Shown: positions 1 through 7,350 of the stretch, piece after piece
Layout: each line of letters starts with the position of its first letter
Numbering within the stretch: position 1 is the stretch's first letter
From: Candidatus Eiseniibacteriota bacterium
GTDB taxonomy: Bacteria > Eisenbacteria > RBG-16-71-46 > JAGVPR01
DNA length: 9,077 nt
Direction of reading: 5' to 3'
Assembly: GCA_020052115.1 (NCBI GenBank)
Contig: JAGVPR010000228.1
Span: 1 to 9,077 of the forward strand
Notes under the pieces: model-generated
Told to the model about the DNA's origin: nothing
The model's input: only the letters and a program-made list of their open reading frames with translations
Database searches by the model: none
Made by a program: the position numbers and the translations under genes

Positions 1-339
1 GAGCGCGATCTCGTCGCCGGGTTCGGCGATCTCGCCGCTCGCGGCGTGGTCGAGGCGCCGCTCCTTCCCGAGGACGACCTAGGACGGCTGCTTCGCGGCC
101 TCGACCTGCTCATCACGCCCGACACCGGCGCGATGCACCTGGCCGCGGCGGTGGGCACGCCCGTCGTCGCCCTCTTCCTGCACTCGGAGCGGGAGAAGTA
201 TTCGCCGCGCGGGCCCCAGCACCGTGTGCTCGGCGGCTACGGCGAGGAGATCGAAGTGGCGCAGGTGCTATCCGCCGCCGAGGAGCTACTCGACCGCGCC
301 GGAGCGGCGGCCTCGCAGCACACGGGGGAGCGGTCGTGA
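1..339 (+). CDS. Glycosyltransferase family 9 / ADP-heptose:LPS heptosyltransferase-like protein, C-terminal fragment
   Basis: The reading frame is open from base 1, so the gene starts left of the window and only its last 112 residues are visible. Residues 39-59 carry the hallmark of the C-terminal nucleotide-sugar-binding lobe of GT9 enzymes (TPDTGAMHLAAAVGTPVVAL): the D-T/S-G-x-x-H-x-A motif is D41, G43 and H46. The family transfers heptose or related sugars from ADP- or nucleotide-activated donors to the LPS core at the cytoplasmic face of the inner membrane. The stop codon overlaps the GTG start of the downstream exporter gene by 4 bp, so the two are probably translationally coupled, which fits LPS core assembly followed by lipid flipping. 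The donor and acceptor cannot be told from this fragment; a GT9 member of other specificity is possible. Confidence 0.88.
   Translation, partial: ERDLVAGFGDLAARGVVEAPLLPEDDLGRLLRGLDLLITPDTGAMHLAAAVGTPVVALFLHSEREKYSPRGPQHRVLGGYGEEIEVAQVLSAAEELLDRAGAAASQHTGERS
324..330 (+). promoter_or_regulatory. Ribosome binding site for the ABC exporter GTG start
   Basis: The purine-rich GGGGGAG lies 5 nt before the GTG at 336, inside the end of the glycosyltransferase gene. It supports GTG 336 as the true start and coupled translation across the GTGA overlap. Confidence 0.5.
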
Positions 340-2192
340 ACCAGTACCCGCGCCTGCTGCGCTATCTCAGGCCGCACTGGAAGCCGCTCGCCGCCTCGGT
401 GCTGTTCATGATGCTTCTGGCGGTCTTCTCCGGATTCTCGATCGCGATGATCATACCGTTCTCGAAGATCGTGCTGACGGGCGAGGATCTGCCCGCGCAG
501 GCGATCCCCGATCTGCGCGCCGATCCCGGGAAGCTCCTCAAGCCGGCGACGCTCCAGGCGATTTTCTACCAGGGCATCCGCGGCCGCGACCGCCTCGACA
601 CGCTGCGGCGGTTCTGCCTGATGCTGGTCGTCGTTTTCGCGCTGAAGAACCTGTTCTGGTACCTGCAGAGCTACCTCGTGGTGAAGGCGGAGCAAGGGGT
701 GATGCGCGACCTGCGGGACACGCTCTACACGCACTACCACGCGCTCTCGCTCGACTACTTCCGCCGCGAGCGGGCCGGAGAGCTTATTTCGAGGCTCACA
801 AACGACATCACGCTCATGCGGGGCGCCATCGCGAACGGCTTCGCCATGGCCCTGCGCCAGGTCTTCCTGCTGGCGGCCTACCTCGTCGCGGTGCTCATCG
901 CCTCGTGGCAGCTCTTCCTCGTGGCCGCGGTGCTCCTGCCGCCGAGCCTTATCATCATAGACCGCGTCGGCCAAACGCTCCGGCGCCACGCGGGGCTCGC
1001 GCAGGAGAAGATGGCGGGGATCACCTCCGCGCTCGAGGAGACCGTGTCGGGCATCCGCATCATGAAGGCGTTCTGCATGGAGCGGTTCGAGATCGCCCGC
1101 TTCCGCCGGCGGACGGCTGAGTACCGGGACACGATGATCCGTCTCACCCGCAAGGCGTCCATCGCGCCGCCGCTGACCGAGTTCATCGGCATCGCCGTGG
1201 CGGCGATCATCCTGTGGTTCGGCGGGCAGCGCATCGTCGCCGGTGCGGGAATGGACCCGGGGCGGTTCCTGCTCTTCCTCGTCGGCATGTTCTCGCTCAT
1301 GCAGCCGATCAAAGTGCTGAGCCAGGTGAACCTCAACATCCAGCAGGGTCTAGCCGCCGCGTCGCGGATGTTCGAGATCCTCGACGAGAAGCCGAGCGTG
1401 GCGGACGCGCCCGATGCGCGCGAGGCGGAACCGCTTCGCGGCGCGATCGAGATGCGCGACGTCTCCTTCGAGTACGATCACGGACACCCGGTGCTCAGCG
1501 GGGTCTCGCTGCACGCGGGCGTCGGGGAGATCGTGGCGCTCGTGGGCCCGTCGGGCGGCGGGAAATCCACGATCGTGGATCTTCTCGCGCGCTTCTACGA
1601 CCCCGGCTCCGGCGCGGTGCTCTGGGACGGCGCGGATTTGAGGAGCATCCGGCTCGAGAGCCTGAGGCGACAGCTCGGATTCGTGAGCCAGGAGACGATC
1701 CTCTTCAACGAAACGGTGGCCTTCAATATCGCGTACGGCAAGCCGGCGGCTTCGCGCGAGGAGATCGCGGCGGCCGCGCGCGCCGCGAACGCCGAGGAGT
1801 TCATCGCGGGGCTGCCGAACGGCTATGACACGATGATCGGGGACCGCGGGCTCCGGCTCTCGGGCGGTCAGAGGCAGCGGCTCGCGATCGCGCGCGCCCT
1901 CCTCTCGAACCCGCCGGTGCTCGTGCTCGATGAAGCGACCTCGGCGCTCGACACCGAGAGCGAGCTGCTCGTGCAGGAGGCGCTCGACCGCTTGATGACC
2001 GGCCGCACGACGGTGGTCATCGCGCACCGGCTGTCCACCGTGCGCCACGCGCACCGAATCTACGTGGTGGACGGCGGGCGTCTCGCGCAAGAGGGGCGCC
2101 ACGATGACCTGATCCGCCAGGAGGGGCTCTACCGGCGGCTCTACCAGATGCAGTTCCGCGAGCCGGACCGGGAAGGCACCGCGCCCTCATGA
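336..2192 (+). CDS. MsbA-like ABC exporter (lipid A / lipid-linked glycan flippase), fused permease and ATPase
   Basis: This 618-residue half-transporter has an N-terminal six-helix exporter domain (hydrophobic stretches near 18-46, 92-116, 165-188, 191-209, 277-298 and 310-325) and a C-terminal nucleotide-binding domain (about 370-605). All ATPase motifs are intact: A-loop Y380, Walker A GPSGGGKST (404-412), Q-loop Q452, signature LSGGQ (508-512), Walker B ending at D532 with catalytic E533, and H-loop H564. Length and order match MsbA/type IV ABC exporters, which work as homodimers in the inner membrane and flip lipid A-core or other lipids or drugs. Its position directly after a heptosyltransferase gene favours lipid A-core or glycolipid export, but substrate cannot be read from sequence and a multidrug exporter remains possible. 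The loop between the first two helices (about 47-90) looks longer than usual. The GTG start overlaps the upstream stop by 4 bp. Confidence 0.92.
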   Translation: MNQYPRLLRYLRPHWKPLAASVLFMMLLAVFSGFSIAMIIPFSKIVLTGEDLPAQAIPDLRADPGKLLKPATLQAIFYQGIRGRDRLDTLRRFCLMLVVVFALKNLFWYLQSYLVVKAEQGVMRDLRDTLYTHYHALSLDYFRRERAGELISRLTNDITLMRGAIANGFAMALRQVFLLAAYLVAVLIASWQLFLVAAVLLPPSLIIIDRVGQTLRRHAGLAQEKMAGITSALEETVSGIRIMKAFCMERFEIARFRRRTAEYRDTMIRLTRKASIAPPLTEFIGIAVAAIILWFGGQRIVAGAGMDPGRFLLFLVGMFSLMQPIKVLSQVNLNIQQGLAAASRMFEILDEKPSVADAPDAREAEPLRGAIEMRDVSFEYDHGHPVLSGVSLHAGVGEIVALVGPSGGGKSTIVDLLARFYDPGSGAVLWDGADLRSIRLESLRRQLGFVSQETILFNETVAFNIAYGKPAASREEIAAAARAANAEEFIAGLPNGYDTMIGDRGLRLSGGQRQRLAIARALLSNPPVLVLDEATSALDTESELLVQEALDRLMTGRTTVVIAHRLSTVRHAHRIYVVDGGRLAQEGRHDDLIRQEGLYRRLYQMQFREPDREGTAPS

Positions 2193-2226
2193 CGGCGCGG
2201 TTCGCGGGGCCACCATGGGAGATGGG

Positions 2227-3456
2227 ATGAAATCCAGTTCGCCGGCGACGCCGAAGACGGGTACGGACTACAAGAGGCTGTACAAGAAGCTCGAGAGCGC
2301 GCTCGATCGAATCGAGCGGCTCGAAGACGTCTCGGCGATGCTGACGGGGATCGTCCAGATCTTCGTGAGCGAGTTCAAGGACGAGCTCGGATTCGAGAAC
2401 GCGCGGTTGTACCGGAGGGAGGGGGAGGACTTCTACCTCTGCTGCCGCGTCGGCCCGGGGGACGGGGCCCCGATCGGCTACCGCGTGCCGCGCGACTACC
2501 CGGCCCACCGCCGGACGCTCGAGGAAGGCCTCGTGATCATCCGACCGGGTGATGCCGACTTCGACGCGGAGATCGAGCGCTCGATCGGCGTCTCCTCGAC
2601 GTTCGCCGCCATCGCGATCGGCGAGGGCAACACGCACGTGCTCGCGTTCTCCGTGGGGGGCGAGGCGAAGGAGCAGAACATCCTGTATTCGCTGAGCGCG
2701 GTCCGTCATGTCGTGACTCTCAAGCTGGAACAGCAGAAGCTCACGGGCATCCTCGAGGAGTCGCGCATCATCCAGGAGAGCCTCCTGCCGGCCGCGCCGC
2801 CGCGCTTCGAGGGCTACGACATTGACGGCCGCTCACGGCCCACCGAGATCGTCGGCGGCGACCTCTTCGACTATCTGCCGCTGTCGGGGGACCTCCTGGG
2901 CGTTGCGATCGCGGACGCGTCGGGGCACGGCCTGCCCGCGGCGCTCCTCGCCCGCGACGTCATCACCGGGCTCCGCGTGAGCACCGATGCGAACCTCAAG
3001 GTGGTGCGCAGCATCGAGCGGCTGAACGGAGTGATTCACCGCGCCGCCCTCTCGAGCAAGTTCATCTCGCTCTTCTACGGCGAGTTCGAGCGAAACGGCA
3101 CGCTCATCTACTGCAACGCGGGGCACAACCCGCCCCTGCTGCGCCGGGCGCGGACCTTCGAGGAACTGGACCGCGGCGGGCTCGTGCTCGGACCGAACCC
3201 CGCGGCGCGCTACGAGCGAGGGCACATTCACTTGCGGCCCGGCGACACCGTCGTCATGTACACCGACGGCCTTGTCGAGCGGAAAGACACGCGGGGGCGC
3301 GACTTCGGGCTGCCGCGGCTGCGGCGGCTCTTGCGCCAAACGGACGGAGCGACGGCGCACGAGACGGTCGAGGCTCTCTTCGCCGCCTGCGACCGTCACG
3401 CCGGACGCGCCCCATCGAGGGACGACATCACCGTCGTCGTCGTGCGAAAGCTCTGA
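2227..3456 (+). CDS. GAF-like plus SpoIIE/RsbU-type PP2C serine phosphatase
   Basis: The protein has 409 residues from the ATG at 2227. This start is preferred because GGGAG lies 5 nt upstream; an in-frame ATG at 2215, with a weaker GGGG site, would add four residues. Residues 13-36 form a charged, probably coiled-coil helix. Residues about 37-166 look like a GAF-type sensory domain, and a second helix (about 156-188) leads into the phosphatase domain (about 191-409). The metal-binding and active-site motifs of the PP2C/SpoIIE family are all present: GGDLFDY with D212 and D215, ADASGHG with D230, NAGHNPP (297-303), TDG with D347, and RDD ending at D399-D400. Family members dephosphorylate anti-sigma-factor antagonists in partner-switching pathways. 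No signal peptide or membrane helix is seen, so it is probably cytoplasmic. It sits 22 bp after the exporter gene and 13 bp before the FemAB-like gene. No anti-sigma or antagonist gene is visible, so the target is unknown. Confidence 0.9.
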   Translation: MKSSSPATPKTGTDYKRLYKKLESALDRIERLEDVSAMLTGIVQIFVSEFKDELGFENARLYRREGEDFYLCCRVGPGDGAPIGYRVPRDYPAHRRTLEEGLVIIRPGDADFDAEIERSIGVSSTFAAIAIGEGNTHVLAFSVGGEAKEQNILYSLSAVRHVVTLKLEQQKLTGILEESRIIQESLLPAAPPRFEGYDIDGRSRPTEIVGGDLFDYLPLSGDLLGVAIADASGHGLPAALLARDVITGLRVSTDANLKVVRSIERLNGVIHRAALSSKFISLFYGEFERNGTLIYCNAGHNPPLLRRARTFEELDRGGLVLGPNPAARYERGHIHLRPGDTVVMYTDGLVERKDTRGRDFGLPRLRRLLRQTDGATAHETVEALFAACDRHAGRAPSRDDITVVVVRKL

Positions 3457-3469
3457 GCGAGGCGGGCGC

Positions 3470-4456
3470 ATGCTGAGGATCGAACGCATCGAGCCGGCGG
3501 ATCGCGCCGAGTGGCAGGCGGCCTGCGAGCGCTCCCCCCACGCGACCTACTTCCACTCCCCGCGCTGGGCCGATCTCTTCACGCGGGGGGGAGGCGGCCG
3601 TTCGGAGCCCGCCGCCCTGAGCGTCGCCTTCGATGACGGGGCGCGAGCCGTGATTCCTCTCGTGAGGATGCGACGGCTCGGCGGGCTCGTGACGCCGCAT
3701 CTCTGCACGGCCGGATCGAACTACGGCGGCTGGATCTCGGGCGACACCCTCCGCGGCGAGCACGCGGGGCTCCTCGCCGGCCACATCCTCTCGATGCGCG
3801 ACGTCACTTGGAGAGAAAACCCGTTCGATCCGCTCCAGGCGGCGCTCGAGTGGCGCGGGGCCCGCGTCGAGCAGACGCAGATCATTGACCTGACCCGCGG
3901 GATTGACACGCTCTACCAGGAGACGACGCACGCCCACAAGAAAGCGCTCAAGAAGGCGTCGCGCGAGGGGGTGACGGTGCGCGAGGGCGCCGGCGAGAAG
4001 GACTGGCGCGCCTACTTCGACGTCTATCTTGCCGCTCTCGAGCAGTGGAGCCGCATGGGTCCGGAGAAGCGCACACGCGCACGCTACGGCTGGGACCTTT
4101 TCCGCCTCCTGATGAATGAGCCATCGCCCCACGAGAAGCTCTGGATCGCTCTCCGCGACGGCTGTGTCGTGGCCGGGATCGTCTGCTTCTACTGGGGAGG
4201 GCGGCACATGGTCACATGGCACGCGGCGGCGCTCGCGGAATACAACCAATACAGGCCCAACAACGCGCTGTATTGGGAGATCGTGTGCGATGCCGAACGG
4301 CGCGGGTTCTCCTGGTTCGACTTCAACCCCAGCGGCGGGTACGAGGGCGTGGTGAGCTTCAAGGACAACTTCGGCGGCGAGAAGCGGCGCTCGCGCGTCG
4401 TGGACCGGCGGTCGTGGGCGCGCGCGCTCGCGGGCCGGCTGAAGTCGCTCAGGTGA
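3470..4456 (+). CDS. FemAB-like GNAT-fold acyltransferase (Acetyltransf_6 / CelD type)
   Basis: The 328-residue protein starts at ATG 3470, where GAGG lies 7 nt upstream; the frame is open further upstream but would overlap the phosphatase gene. The N-terminal half has the pattern of this family (a tyrosine/histidine-rich YFHSPRWADLF near 27-37, then beta-strands). The C-terminal half holds the diagnostic part: the basic HKKALKKASREGV helix (156-168), a long helical stretch to about 215, LWIALRDGCVVAGIVCFYW (224-242), the YRPNNALYWE stretch (261-270), and FDFNPSGGYEGVVSFKDNFGG (283-303). These resemble the second GNAT domain of FemAB/BioF2-like proteins, which transfer acyl or aminoacyl groups in peptidoglycan or exopolysaccharide synthesis. 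No signal peptide is seen. Its stop overlaps the next gene's GTG start by 4 bp, so the two products probably act in one pathway. Acyl donor and acceptor are unknown. Confidence 0.85.
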   Translation: MLRIERIEPADRAEWQAACERSPHATYFHSPRWADLFTRGGGGRSEPAALSVAFDDGARAVIPLVRMRRLGGLVTPHLCTAGSNYGGWISGDTLRGEHAGLLAGHILSMRDVTWRENPFDPLQAALEWRGARVEQTQIIDLTRGIDTLYQETTHAHKKALKKASREGVTVREGAGEKDWRAYFDVYLAALEQWSRMGPEKRTRARYGWDLFRLLMNEPSPHEKLWIALRDGCVVAGIVCFYWGGRHMVTWHAAALAEYNQYRPNNALYWEIVCDAERRGFSWFDFNPSGGYEGVVSFKDNFGGEKRRSRVVDRRSWARALAGRLKSLR

Positions 4457-5529
4457 TCTCGGGCGATCGGGTATGCGAGCGGGCGCCGTTTCTCGCCGGC
4501 GCGCCGATTCGCAGCGTGGGACGGCTCCGCTACCTCTACGCGACCTTCCGGCAGGGACTTCTCGACTACATCACGCAGCGGTCGCCGGGAACCGTGCTCA
4601 TGCCCGACTACGTGCCGCAGGGCGTGCACGACCCGTACCTGCGCGCCGGCTGGCGGATCGTCTTCTATCCGACGGACATCACGATGGCGCTCGACGGCCC
4701 CGCCCTCTCGCGGCTCATCGCGGCGGAGAAGCCCGATCACATCGTTTACATCCACTACTTCGGCATCTACATCGAGGAGAACATCCGGATCCTGCGCGGG
4801 ATCGTCCCTGCGGAAGTCCTGCTCCTCGAGGACTTCGCGCACACGCTGCCCCAGGACGACGTGCCGGTCACCGGAAGGCTCGCGGCCTACTCGTTCACGA
4901 AGATGCTGGGCGTGCCCGAGGGGGCGCTCTTGTGGTTTCGCGACAAGGCCGATCTCGTTCCTTGCCGCACCACGGAAGACGACCAACGCGCGCAGACCTT
5001 GCGGGGATGCCTGACGCGCCGTTGCGCGCTGGAGTCGTTTTTCGCGACCGTCACCGTGCCTCGCCGGGCGGAATCAGCGATCCGCCGACTCTTGCGCGGC
5101 CCGACGGAGTACTACGATTTCCTGCAGGAGCATTATCCTGCGATTCGCGCCCCCATCGGTCGCCGCTCGCGCGAGATTCTCGAGCGTGTGGATCTGGCGC
5201 GCATCGCCGCGCGCCGCCGCGAGATCGCCCGTCTCTACGTCGAAGGGCTCGATCAGCGCCTCAGGCTCCCGCAACCGGATGAGGCGCTCACGCGCCAGGC
5301 GCTTTACGCATTCCCGGTGCAGGTCGAGGACCGCGGCGCGTTCCACCGCCACCTGCGCGCGCGCGGCGTGCGCGGGACGGCGCTCGTGGATCACTGGTGG
5401 TTCAAGGAAGAGCGGCCCGTGCACGCGCTGCGCGACCGCCACTACCTGTTGCCGGTGAATCACTATCTCGGCGACGGCAAGATCCGGCGCGTCATCTCGG
5501 CCGCGAACGCCTATGTCGCCGGGCGGTGA
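4453..5529 (+). CDS. DegT/DnrJ/EryC1-like PLP-dependent aminotransferase family protein
   Basis: The protein has 358 residues from the GTG at 4453, which overlaps the upstream stop as GTGA; the frame's earlier ATG at 4216 lies deep inside the FemAB-like gene and is rejected. It shows a fold-type I PLP layout. LLLEDFAHTL (123-132) matches the cofactor-binding E-D-x-A-H region, with D127 as the likely pyridine-nitrogen ligand. YSFTKMLGVPEGALLWF (146-162) matches the family's SF-x-K-x-LP-x-GG segment, with K150 the likely Schiff-base lysine. The C-terminal part (from about 290) has the YAFPVQVEDRGAFHRHLRARG pattern and LLPVNHYL typical of the small domain. Relatives make amino sugars for surface glycans and antibiotics by transaminating keto-sugars; some are dehydratases. 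It is slightly shorter than common members (about 370-400) and lacks a clear GTSA-type phosphate-binding motif near the N-terminus, so activity is inferred. The substrate is unknown. Confidence 0.8.
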   Translation: MISGDRVCERAPFLAGAPIRSVGRLRYLYATFRQGLLDYITQRSPGTVLMPDYVPQGVHDPYLRAGWRIVFYPTDITMALDGPALSRLIAAEKPDHIVYIHYFGIYIEENIRILRGIVPAEVLLLEDFAHTLPQDDVPVTGRLAAYSFTKMLGVPEGALLWFRDKADLVPCRTTEDDQRAQTLRGCLTRRCALESFFATVTVPRRAESAIRRLLRGPTEYYDFLQEHYPAIRAPIGRRSREILERVDLARIAARRREIARLYVEGLDQRLRLPQPDEALTRQALYAFPVQVEDRGAFHRHLRARGVRGTALVDHWWFKEERPVHALRDRHYLLPVNHYLGDGKIRRVISAANAYVAGR

Positions 5530-5541
5530 GGCGGGGCGAAG

Positions 5542-7308
5542 ATGAGGGGACCGTGGTGGTCGCTCCTGCTCGCGCCGGCGCTTCTCGCGGCGGCGCTCCC
5601 CGCCCGTGCTGCCACGGACTGGCGCACGCCCGCCGAGATCTCCGGATATCAGACGACTCCTGATTACGAGGCGACGCTCGAATACCTCCGCCGCCTCGAT
5701 GCCGCCTCACCGCTCGTGCAGATCGTTCCCTTCGGCGAAACCGAGGAGCGCCGGCCGCTCTACGTCGTCGTGGCGGCGCGCGAAGGGCTGGGTGATCCCG
5801 CGCGCGCGCATGAGGCAGGGGCGGCCGTGGTGCTCCTGCAGAGCGGCATCCATCCCGGCGAGACCGAGGGGAAAGACGCCTGCCTCGATCTGCTCCGCGA
5901 CATCGCCCTCGGCGGCAAGCGCCGCCTTCTCGACCACACGGTGCTGCTCGTCATCCCGGTGATCAACGCCGACGGGCACGAACTGCGCAGCCCCTACAAC
6001 CGGATCAACCAGAATGGCCCGCGCGAAATGGGATGGCGCACGAATGCGCGGCGCCTGAACCTCAATCGCGATTACATGAAGCTGGAGAGCGCGGAACTGC
6101 GTGCCGAGATCGCGCTCATCAACCGGTGGCGCCCGCATCTCTTCGTGGATGTGCACACAACGGACGGCGCCGACTTCAGGCACGACGTGACCTACGGCTT
6201 CGCGCAAGGCCCCGACGTGCCGGAGGCGATTCTTCGCTGGGCGAGGACGCTCGTGGATTCGGCCGTCGTGCCGGCGCTCGAGGCCGAAGGCCACCTGCCG
6301 GCCCCCTACATCTGGTTCCGCACCGATGAAGATCCCTCGTCGGGATTCGACGGAGGGAGCGCCTCGCCGCGCCTGTCGCACGGATACTTCCCGCTTCGAA
6401 ACATGCCCGCGGTCCTCATCGAGACCCACATGCTGAAGCCGTACGGCGAGAGGGTGCTCGCAAGCTACGATTTTCTCGCGGCGATTCTCGAGGAGGTCGG
6501 CCGGCGCCCGGCAGCGTTGATCGGCGCCGTCGCCCAGGCTGCGAGGATGAGCGCCGAGGGCCGTCCGGGCGATCCGTTCGTGCTGCGCGTGGCCGACGGA
6601 GATTCGAGCGAGCCGTTCGCGTACAAGGGTTACAGGCAGACCCGTCGATGGAGCCCCATCGCGGGGGCGCCGGTCGCGAGTTTCACGAAGACGCCGTGGG
6701 ACACGCTGCTGCCCTACTTCCGGTTCTCGGAGGCGAAGACCATCATCACGCGTCCCGCAGGCTACCTCATCCCCGCGGCCTGGCGCGGCGCGGCGGGCCA
6801 CGCCGCGCTCCATGGAGTTCGCGTCGATACGCTGCGCGCCGTCTGGGAAGACACCGTGGAGGTGTACACGCTGTCGGCCGCCTTCGCGGCCGCGCCGTAT
6901 GAGGGCCATCACGAGGTGACGGTGACGCGCGCGGAGCTCCATCGCGAGCGGCGCCGATACGGCCCAGGTGATCTCTACATTCCGCTCGACCAGCCACTCG
7001 CCCGCGTGGTGATGGGGCTTCTCGAACCGCAGGCTCGCGACGCACTCCTCGCGTGGAACTGGTTCGACGCGATCTTCGAACAGAAGGAGTTCGCCGAAGC
7101 CTACGTCATGGAGCCGATCGCGCGGCGGATGCTCGAAGAGGACCCGGCGCTGCGCAAGGAGTTCGAGGCGGCGCTCGTGGACACGGCGTTCGCGCACTAC
7201 CCGGCGAAGCGGCTCAACTGGTTCTTCGAGCGCTCACCGTGGCGCGATCGCGCCCAGGGCGTCTACCCGATCGTGCGGGTGATGGGAGCCGCGCCGCCGG
7301 TGCGCTGA
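5542..7308 (+). CDS. Secreted M14-family zinc carboxypeptidase with large C-terminal extension
   Basis: The 588-residue protein begins with a typical signal peptide (hydrophobic core about 6-20, AxA-type site ARA|AT after residue 23), so it should be exported. The M14 catalytic domain spans about 40-320. Visible active-site residues are the zinc ligands H104 and E107 in HPGE, the substrate-binding N175-R176 in LNLNRDYMK, the third zinc ligand H205 in VDVHTTDG, and the catalytic glutamate E294 in VLIETHMLKPYG. The set is complete, so an active metallopeptidase is likely. A further 250 or so residues follow, with a probable beta-rich stretch (about 350-480) and a helical tail containing AWNWFDAIFEQKEFAEAYVMEP (about 504-525). 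This resembles a group of exported M14 peptidases, but I cannot name its role. The gene lies 12 bp after the aminotransferase-like gene, as the likely last gene of the operon. Substrate may be proteinaceous or peptidoglycan peptides. Confidence 0.9.
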   Translation: MRGPWWSLLLAPALLAAALPARAATDWRTPAEISGYQTTPDYEATLEYLRRLDAASPLVQIVPFGETEERRPLYVVVAAREGLGDPARAHEAGAAVVLLQSGIHPGETEGKDACLDLLRDIALGGKRRLLDHTVLLVIPVINADGHELRSPYNRINQNGPREMGWRTNARRLNLNRDYMKLESAELRAEIALINRWRPHLFVDVHTTDGADFRHDVTYGFAQGPDVPEAILRWARTLVDSAVVPALEAEGHLPAPYIWFRTDEDPSSGFDGGSASPRLSHGYFPLRNMPAVLIETHMLKPYGERVLASYDFLAAILEEVGRRPAALIGAVAQAARMSAEGRPGDPFVLRVADGDSSEPFAYKGYRQTRRWSPIAGAPVASFTKTPWDTLLPYFRFSEAKTIITRPAGYLIPAAWRGAAGHAALHGVRVDTLRAVWEDTVEVYTLSAAFAAAPYEGHHEVTVTRAELHRERRRYGPGDLYIPLDQPLARVVMGLLEPQARDALLAWNWFDAIFEQKEFAEAYVMEPIARRMLEEDPALRKEFEAALVDTAFAHYPAKRLNWFFERSPWRDRAQGVYPIVRVMGAAPPVR

Positions 7309-7316
7309 CAAGTATA

Positions 7317-7338
7317 GCTCGCGTCTCGCCCCGCGAGC
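7317..7338 (+). terminator. Possible weak terminator hairpin after the operon
   Basis: GCTCGCG (7317-7323) and CGCGAGC (7332-7338) are a perfect 7-bp inverted repeat with an 8-nt loop, starting 9 nt after the peptidase stop. No T-tract follows, only a short pyrimidine stretch, so intrinsic termination is uncertain. In DNA this GC-rich, such stems also arise by chance. Confidence 0.3.
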
Positions 7339-7350
7339 CGCGCCGCCTTC

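Noticed and set aside
224..1120. 298-residue plus-strand frame overlapping the exporter gene
   Set aside because: It is an out-of-frame reading of the exporter gene, with arginine-, proline- and histidine-rich sequence.
2017..2709. 230-residue minus-strand frame crossing the exporter/phosphatase junction
   Set aside because: It overlaps two well-supported genes and has a low-complexity arginine/alanine composition with no recognisable domain.
3272..3469. Upstream extension of the FemAB-like gene
   Set aside because: It would overlap the phosphatase's essential C-terminal motifs. Family-like sequence starts only after ATG 3470, which has a Shine-Dalgarno.
4216..4452. ATG 4216 as start of the aminotransferase-like gene
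   Set aside because: The added 79 residues are arginine-rich and out of frame with the FemAB-like C-terminus; GTG 4453 gives the compact overlap.
5707..7197. 496-residue open frame antisense to the M14 peptidase gene
   Set aside because: It lies wholly opposite a gene with intact catalytic motifs. Its arginine-, histidine- and valine-rich sequence is typical of antisense frames in high-GC DNA, and no motif is seen.
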